The translations under genes were made by a program, and so were the position numbers. This document shows, piece by piece, positions 57,302 to 64,000 of a DNA stretch of 64,000 nucleotides. The notes beneath the pieces are model-generated. The model was not told the DNA's origin. It saw nothing but the letters and a program-made list of their open reading frames with translations, and did no database searches. The first letter of the stretch is position 1, and every line of letters starts with the position of its first letter. This DNA comes from Turritopsis dohrnii (lineage: Eukaryota; Cnidaria; Hydrozoa; Anthoathecata; Oceaniidae): the NCBI GenBank assembly GCA_027922465.2, contig BQMF02000652.1, positions 1-64,000 of the forward strand. The letters are read 5' to 3'.

Positions 57302-60300
57302 TTAATAAAAAGTCTCGTCGTCATCATTAATGGCGGATATTATTGACCACCTCGGTCCCAGGTCATCAAAGTTGGTGCCAATTGGTTTGAGCAGTTCATC
57401 TTGAGACGTCATTTCGTCCTCAAAATCGTAATCGCTAAACGAACATGTATCAAGTAAAGACAAGTTGAAAAAAACCCCCAAAAACAACAGAAATACTGTG
57501 GTAGTTAGGGAAGGTCTCGACGTATAAAAACAGCCTTACTCATCATCTCCACCACCTTCTTCAGCCACAAGCAATTCATATTCTTCGTTCACGTAACGAT
57601 CCCACGTACTTTCAGGATCGTTTTCATCCTAACAAAGAGAGAAAAGACAAATATAGATAGATGAAATAAATGTAAACATCATCACACATCAAACAGTATC
57701 CCAGCAGGCACATTTGTTAAAGCATCTCTGCGAAGGAGTTGCATGTCTAGAGAAATATACACACAATTTCAAAAAAAAAAATGCTCTTCGTCGCAGTGGC
57801 TTTTTGCCCACTGCTATACTGGAAAGGAATTTGCTGGAAAAGAAAGAGAATCATAAAAGAACAGCTTCAGTGGAAAACTCACTCTCAGCATTTGTAAAGG
57901 ATCCTTCTGCTCGTGATCAAGCCACTTGTCAAGATTGAAAAACGTGTCGAAAAATATAGGCGCCATTTTGCAATCTTTGATATCATGCAAAGTGACAACG
58001 TTTGGTGTAGCAGGCTTCACTAAATCTAGCATCTATATGATATAAGAAATGGCTGTTGATTGGCTTAAAACTACAAAGGATGAACTATTGGTGACTGTTG
58101 ATTGATTTAAAACTACAAAAGAAGAACTATTGGTGGGTGTTGATTGGTTAATTCTTTTACCTGACACAAGCAGTCATTGAAAGCTAGCGTTTCCATGCCG
58201 AGATCGATCATTTTCTTCATTTGGTCTTCGTAAAAATATTGAAGTTCGTACATGGTTAAAACTCCATCGCCATTCAAATCCATGCAACGAAACCAATATT
58301 CAATCCTGAAAAACGAACGATACAACACATTTATGAACGATACCGCACATTTACGAACGATACCACACATTTACGAACGATCCGTATATTTACGAACGCT
58401 ACCACACATTTACGAACAATACAACACATTTACGAACGATACCACACATTTACAAACGATACCACACATTTACAAACGATACCACACATTTACAAACGAT
58501 ACAGCACATTCACGAACGATACAGCACATTCACGAACGATACCACACATTTACGAACGATACAGCACATTTACGAACGATCCGTACATTTACGAACGATA
58601 CCACACATTTACGAACCTAGAACGTAAACTGCCAGAGACAGAAATTTTTATGAGATGAACCATTGCTATTTACATTATCATTGAACCTCCGCACAGTAAT
58701 GCATATGTACGAATAGTGTCCTCAGTAACAACTTGTCCTCCATAAATGCGCAATATAGACCTACATATATTATATATAGGGATATGAAGACCTTCTTTTA
58801 AGAACGGGGAACGAGAACGTCATACGCGTTACAGAAAAACCCGGAAAAGATAAAACCAGATGATCAGGAAATCTTCTATGTGTTTGACAGGTGCGATGAA
58901 GAAGGAGGATATACATGCAACGACACGACCAAACCTTAACCACGTAATAATCAAGCCCACTTGAGAACTACTTTATTGGAAATACCAGAAATTCTTCCGT
59001 GTTTGTGTTTGTGCACACAGACCTTTCGAAACATTTTCATTGCCAAGTGGTGTTCGGTAAATAAACAACAAAACATCAAGAATAATATCCGCCAAAAATC
59101 ACACAACTTGTCTCACTTACCCAGTAGGTGTGCTTTTATCAACCTCGGATAAAATGAACCAAACAAAATCGATATACGACATCGTGCCATCAGCAAGGCT
59201 CGAACCTCTACAAAAGAGAGTGTGACCATGATTATAAAACAAAGCACAAAAAAAACCCCAAAACAGTTCTTACTTTAGACGGAAAGGAGAATCATACCTG
59301 GTCACACAGCCATCAAATAATCGTTCCAGCATACACTTTGATAATGCTGAAGCAAAAGAGAACAAGATTAGGCGAGTGTCTTAAAGCACATTCTTTTGAA
59401 GACACAGGCAGACAGTTTAAAGTTATTTGTGTTAAGAAAGTTGACATGAAGAGGAATAGACAAACCTCCGTTGGAATATCTCGATAAATCCTGTTTGTTG
59501 ATCACCATATCATGATCAGTGTCCAACTCCCAAAACTTACAATAAATCACGTAAAAATGCTCATAGGAGAAATATTCCACAATCTGAAAAATGAAAAGTT
59601 AATGTCATCAACCTGAAAAAGTTGACAAAAACAAAATTGCAAACAATTCAAATACCTGGTTGATATCTTCCTCTTCTTCCAAACGACGTAAAACCTATAG
59701 CAATACATTGTAAAATGAAAGGGTCAGGAAATTAAACTTACCATACTGCTGGTGCATTGGGAACATAAATAAGTAAAAATACCTGCAAAAAGTTACTTCT
59801 GCGCAGCTCTGAAAGGGTGATGCGACCATTCCAAGATCGATTGATTGAGTAAAAGATTCTTGAGATGACCTAAGAGATTAACCAATGAAACACTTCATGT
59901 AACAGTGCGCCAAAAACGTCGCAATTGTGTGCTGCATTTTAAATATCTTACTGTCAAAATATATCTGGAATGGAACTCGGGTGCGTCTACCAAAAACCGT
60001 AACCCTGGGTGTGTATTAATGATGTCCTAAAAAAGGAAATTTGATCTCTTCCTATGATGAAATCTTCAAGATCTATTCTTGTGTAGTCTAACACTTCAAG
60101 CTATCAAATTGAAAAACATTTCCTATTTTGGAAACATGTGTTACCTGCAATAAAGCTTCAAAATCGCCAAACTGCAGAAATGACTGGTTGTCTTTAGCGA
60201 GCATATGAAACAGCTTTGATGCATCATCATGATATGTTGATGACAATCTAAAGTTACAACATCACTTATATCAATACAATAACTGAAACAGAAAAGAAAG

Positions 60301-61037
60301 AAAAATGTTATCAAAAAGCGAAACAAAATTAAGAAAAATGACATCAACCTTTTCCATGTATTAGCAAACATCTGATAGGAGACCACTCCATTTTCCACTC
60401 CCCCGCAGGTCGAAAAAAGTGGATACTTCCAATATAAAGGAAGGTGCAGTGTCTAAACAAAAGTTGGAAATGTTGTTCATGTCAGTCGACTTCAACAGAA
60501 TCCAGGCAGTAACCTCTATTCATTTTATTACAAACACAAAACAAAACTAACCTTTGATATTACAGCAAAATCTTCAAGTTTGGCAGAGTTGTTTTTTAAG
60601 TTATCAAAAACAAGTTTGACGTCTTTAAGGTCTTTGGATATATCGCTATCATCAGGTTTACCATAGGGAAAATAAAACTGTTTGATGTTCTTTGCACAGC
60701 CAGGATAAAAGTTTCCCCGCCTCTCCTCATGTATGCTAAGCCTTAAACTTTTAACCAAACTCCTTCGTGACACGTTAGAACTGGTTCGACGCCTGGGGCT
60801 TCTTGGTGTCGCCGTTGGACTGCCAGGTGGGATAGGAGGTGAAGAGGGCCTTGTATTTATTGAGTTTGTGTTGCTTAAGTTGATAGGAGACACCGGTCTT
60901 TCCAATCCATGTTCTCCACATATAGCAGCAAGGTCCTTTCTCAACTGCGCTTGGGTTTCCACTTCTGAAAACCAATGTAGGAAGAGTTCATCTACCTTTT
61001 GTTTCAGCATCGGTGTCAATGTTGTCATAGTACCCAT
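57302..61037 (-). CDS. PPP2R3: PP2A regulatory subunit B'' (PPP2R3 family), 13 exons, 554 aa
   Basis: Exons in transcript order: 61037-60552, 60452-60349, 60247-60145, 60026-59952, 59869-59783, 59694-59656, 59583-59466, 59346-59298, 59207-59121, 58305-58161, 58032-57883, 57628-57540, 57434-57302. All phases agree (555 codons with TAA). The protein targets PP2A holoenzyme. Landmarks: an N-terminal leader with a Ser/Pro/Arg-rich stretch, [45 protein letters not shown], a first EF-hand loop [12 protein letters not shown], a canonical second loop [28 protein letters not shown], and an acidic tail. Length and order fit vertebrate PPP2R3A/B (B''/PR70-type). The start is the first ATG after an in-frame TGA (61059-61061); an acceptor near 61094 implies a separate 5' UTR exon. 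Confidence 0.95.
58315..58618. repeat. Minisatellite in an intron of the PP2A subunit gene
   Basis: About 15 units of a roughly 20-bp motif, 'acatttacgaacgatacca' with small variants, between exons 9 and 10. It creates a spurious open frame on the + strand. It is absent from other introns. Confidence 0.9.
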
Positions 61038-61113
61038 TTCGAACTCCACTTTGACTAGTCAATTATTTTTTTCTGATAGATTTTCTTGTCCTGCAACTAA
61101 ACAAGAAATGTAG

Positions 61114-64000
61114 TTATTTCAAAATAATGCAAGCGTAACAAATAAAGAATCTTAAGAATGCACATATTTACATTCACACTATTTATGGAAATGTGATTTA
61201 CATCACTCAGTAAATCACAACTAACTGGATAAACACCACGAAAAAAAAAAACTCAGTCCTGTCTCAACCCAGTACCTATAAAAGAAACTACATACAAAAT
61301 TTCAACATGTCCAACCATGAGGAAAGCTAATTTTTAACTAATTAACAGTTTAATTCCGCTATTACAGAACATATTAACTGAACAACAGAATGCAATTAAG
61401 TGAATAAATTGATGATATGTAATATGTTGTGTTTTACAAGAGATTCGAATGTTTGTGAAAAGTCCTCAATGCAAAGAGATTATTTATTTTCGAAATAAGG
61501 AGAATATTATGAGCAGCATGTCGAAAACAAAAATAATGACGAACTCCCGAAATCCAACAACAAATAAAGAAAAATTACTCTGATTTTTTGCATGACTTTT
61601 ATGTTTAGAAAAAATTTATTCTGTGGTCAAGAAACAAAAAATAAACAAATCGTAACGACATAAAAGAATGTTAGGTTTGTAGGAATGATAATATTGTAAC
61701 AGGAACCCAATATGATGAAATAATGCACACTTTGAGATATAGAAGAAATAATATTCTATTGTGACTTAATATTAATGCATTGTTTTGTGTTCTTATCAAG
61801 TGGTTCAGAATTAAGATTATGTCATCAACATCACTGATGATGTCAAAGGTGTTGACAGATAGTCATTGTACTGAAGTAAATGAACAAAATAAAAAAACAG
61901 ATCAAATTCAAACTCAAGTCTTAAAAGTTTCTTTTATTTTCAAACATCTTTAGTCATCATTTTTCAGTTACAGAATTCACAAAGCTTGCTGAATGATTTT
62001 AATAAAAAAGTCTTACTATTTCACTCCACGCTATTATCATTCACATTCATTACCAAAATGATAACTTTCTTTTCAAAAACGCGATATTACCATTCAAATC
62101 GCATTTACTAAATTGGTTTCTCTGATGTATTTACATTTTTGTAATTTATACAACAGTGCATCTATAATATAATACCACAAAAAAAGGGATCATGAAAAGA
62201 AGTGGTAGACACCAAACTGTTGATACAAAGTGCCCTTTGGATGTTCATAATGTTCCCTTTTCCCTTCTGCCGGACACTGCCCTTCCATTCTAGATTACAC
62301 CCTGATAACTTTCCATTTTATTTCCTAAACTTGAAAAAAATAATGTACATAGAGATGGAAAATGAACGGGAATGTCATTAAACATGCTCAATCACATCAC
62401 TTAGGGCATCACACATTAGATGACGTACATTTCGCCATCATAGTTTGAAAGAGTGTAACTTCATTAAGACAATTGAGTTCGATAAAAAAAAACAAACTAG
62501 AGTTAAATAGAGGAGAATTTACATCAAAATCGAGAAAAAACTGAGCATTCTTGACAATATGAATGAATGTTTATACTTTTATGCAAGTTTCCATTTTTCT
62601 TAACTTATGAACAAAAATGTATAAATAAAACTGCAGTGTCAAGCATATCTAAAATCAGAGATATGTGCATTTATTTAAAGATTTCTGTTGTTTAGACTGG
62701 TTTAAGAATCATTCGTCATCATTCATACAAATAAAAGCTCTTGAGGAACAAAGAAAGGAAACCGAAACACAAAAAAGGTTTGATACACAAAACTGGACTG
62801 TCCTTACAAATGAAACTTTCAGCCAATGTGCGTAGAGTATACTTTCCAAAATCATAACCTTAAGCATAAACCTTGATGTTTCAAATTCTTGTTACTTTGT
62901 GACCATGAATGCGAAAAATTTTTATATAGAACCTAGCGTAATTTTTATTTAAATTTTACAATGATGACCTGATTGAGACTCGTGCTTATTCTTGGTTTAA
63001 GAATGCTTTTTCATTAAATCAATAATTGCATGACATAAACGTATCGACTTTGAGGAAACATAATATCTTAGATTAAAAGGAACGATGTAGGAATTATTGT
63101 GTAGAGTTTCATCCCGAGCTACAATTTGCATATTGGATGTTGTTTTCGTTCACGTAAGCTGGTAATAGATATTTCAATAAACTGTGTGCATGTCTGCAAC
63201 CGTTCTAATTGGACAGAAACGCTCAAACAATATATAGCTTAGCTACATGCTAAATTGGCTCGAATCAAGAAACAGTTAATATCAATCATCAGGGACGTAT
63301 TAAGACATTTTGAGTTGGGGGGAGGGGGGCTCAATAAATCTCTATTATCGAAAGAGGCCCTACCATGGTTGGGGCCGATGCGCCAAGAACATTTTTGAAA
63401 AATACTACCTCTAGATTGCCTATAAAAGCACTCAAAATCTATAACTTCAACATGATTTTCAATTCTTAGGAAAGGCAAAAAGAAATTTCTCATAATTGAC
63501 AAAAAAGTTGGGGGGTGGGGGCTATTGGTGAAGGTATTTTAAATAAATTGCATATCACATTTTATAGATATTGCAATGCTTTTTAGCTATTCTTAGAATT
63601 CAGATAGCTCTCCACAGTTCAGCTCTCCACCCTTTGGACACTCAACCTCCTCTACCTACATCCATAATGGAACATTTCATGATCCCACATTTCACGATGA
63701 TGAAAAGTTTGACAGAATAGCACTTGTTTCAGTCAGACTTGTGAAGAAAAAAAAAACAGAACATTATTAAAGATCTCATCAGGCCTGGTTGTAAGAAAAT
63801 TAGCACACATGTGGTCATCGCACACCTGAATTGACCATATCAGTTATGGTGTGCCCTTGTGTAAATTTTTGACAGGTGTGCCATCAATTTTTTTCAATTA
63901 AGATTGAGGATCTTCATTCTGTATGATAATCAAGTCAAATTTGAAATGTGCCATATATATATGTAAAAATAATGAGATTTTCACAAAGAATGAATTTAAC
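61114..64000. other. Upstream region of the PP2A subunit gene; no gene seen
   Basis: AT-rich DNA without supportable exons. It should include the promoter and any 5' untranslated exon of the PP2A subunit gene, but no confident promoter element could be assigned. A G-rich patch (about 63316-63330, again at about 63507-63520) lies within an unclassified stretch. Confidence 0.5.

Noticed and set aside
58252..58620. 122-residue + strand frame in the PP2A gene intron
   Set aside because: Translation of a 20-bp minisatellite.
1..64000. CRISPR arrays, prokaryotic operons, rRNA or tRNA genes
   Set aside because: The window is eukaryotic with introns; no spacer-repeat array or structured RNA gene could be supported by eye, though tRNAs were not searched with a covariance model.

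Overview
Eukaryotic, AT-rich (roughly two-thirds A+T by eye), intron-containing DNA with dense transposon nesting. The short introns, TTAGGG-type repeats inside mobile elements, and the element mix (DIRS-type tyrosine-recombinase retroelement, LINE, Mutator-like element, RAG1-N-terminus-like gene, mariner/pogo-type MITEs) suggest an early-branching animal. I infer a cnidarian, probably a hydrozoan. No sequence here proves the species.

The window is built from segmental duplications. A receptor unit occurs three times on the + strand: A (about 1-6710), B (about 26.8-33.2 kb) and C (about 41.1-46.9 kb). Each carries the same five-exon 3' gene body: an Ig-like extracellular exon, a stalk plus transmembrane exon, and three cytoplasmic exons rich in tyrosine signalling motifs (YxxL/I and YxN types). 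B and C read open through all five exons; A has a one-base frameshift in the Ig-like exon. No signal-peptide exon was found for any copy. The layout resembles invertebrate immune or allorecognition receptor clusters, such as the Hydractinia Alr complex; that comparison is inference.

The right side holds an intact class-A-like GPCR (48.4-49.3 kb, minus) and a complete 13-exon PP2A B''-type regulatory subunit gene (57.3-61.0 kb, minus). Between them lies a tandem 2.14-kb repeat. Fragments of both genes recur, fused, at 11.0-13.9 kb just downstream of receptor unit A, so the duplicated block once spanned receptor, GPCR and PP2A genes.

Mobile elements: an apparently intact 11-exon gene (7163-10941, 961 aa) whose N-terminus matches the RAG1 zinc-binding/RING region and whose remainder looks like an acidic-residue transposase; a degraded DIRS-type element (13.9-17.8 kb); a minus-strand LINE (18.5-21.7 kb) split by a 616-bp TA-flanked MITE; a Mutator-like element with an intact 603-aa ORF and terminal inverted repeats (33.2-36.0 kb); and an 1824-bp long-inverted-repeat foldback element with a 9-bp target duplication (36.5-38.4 kb), nested in another repeat. 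Several insertions can be dated against empty sites in paralogous copies within the window.

The last 2.9 kb (61.1-64.0 kb) shows no recognisable gene.
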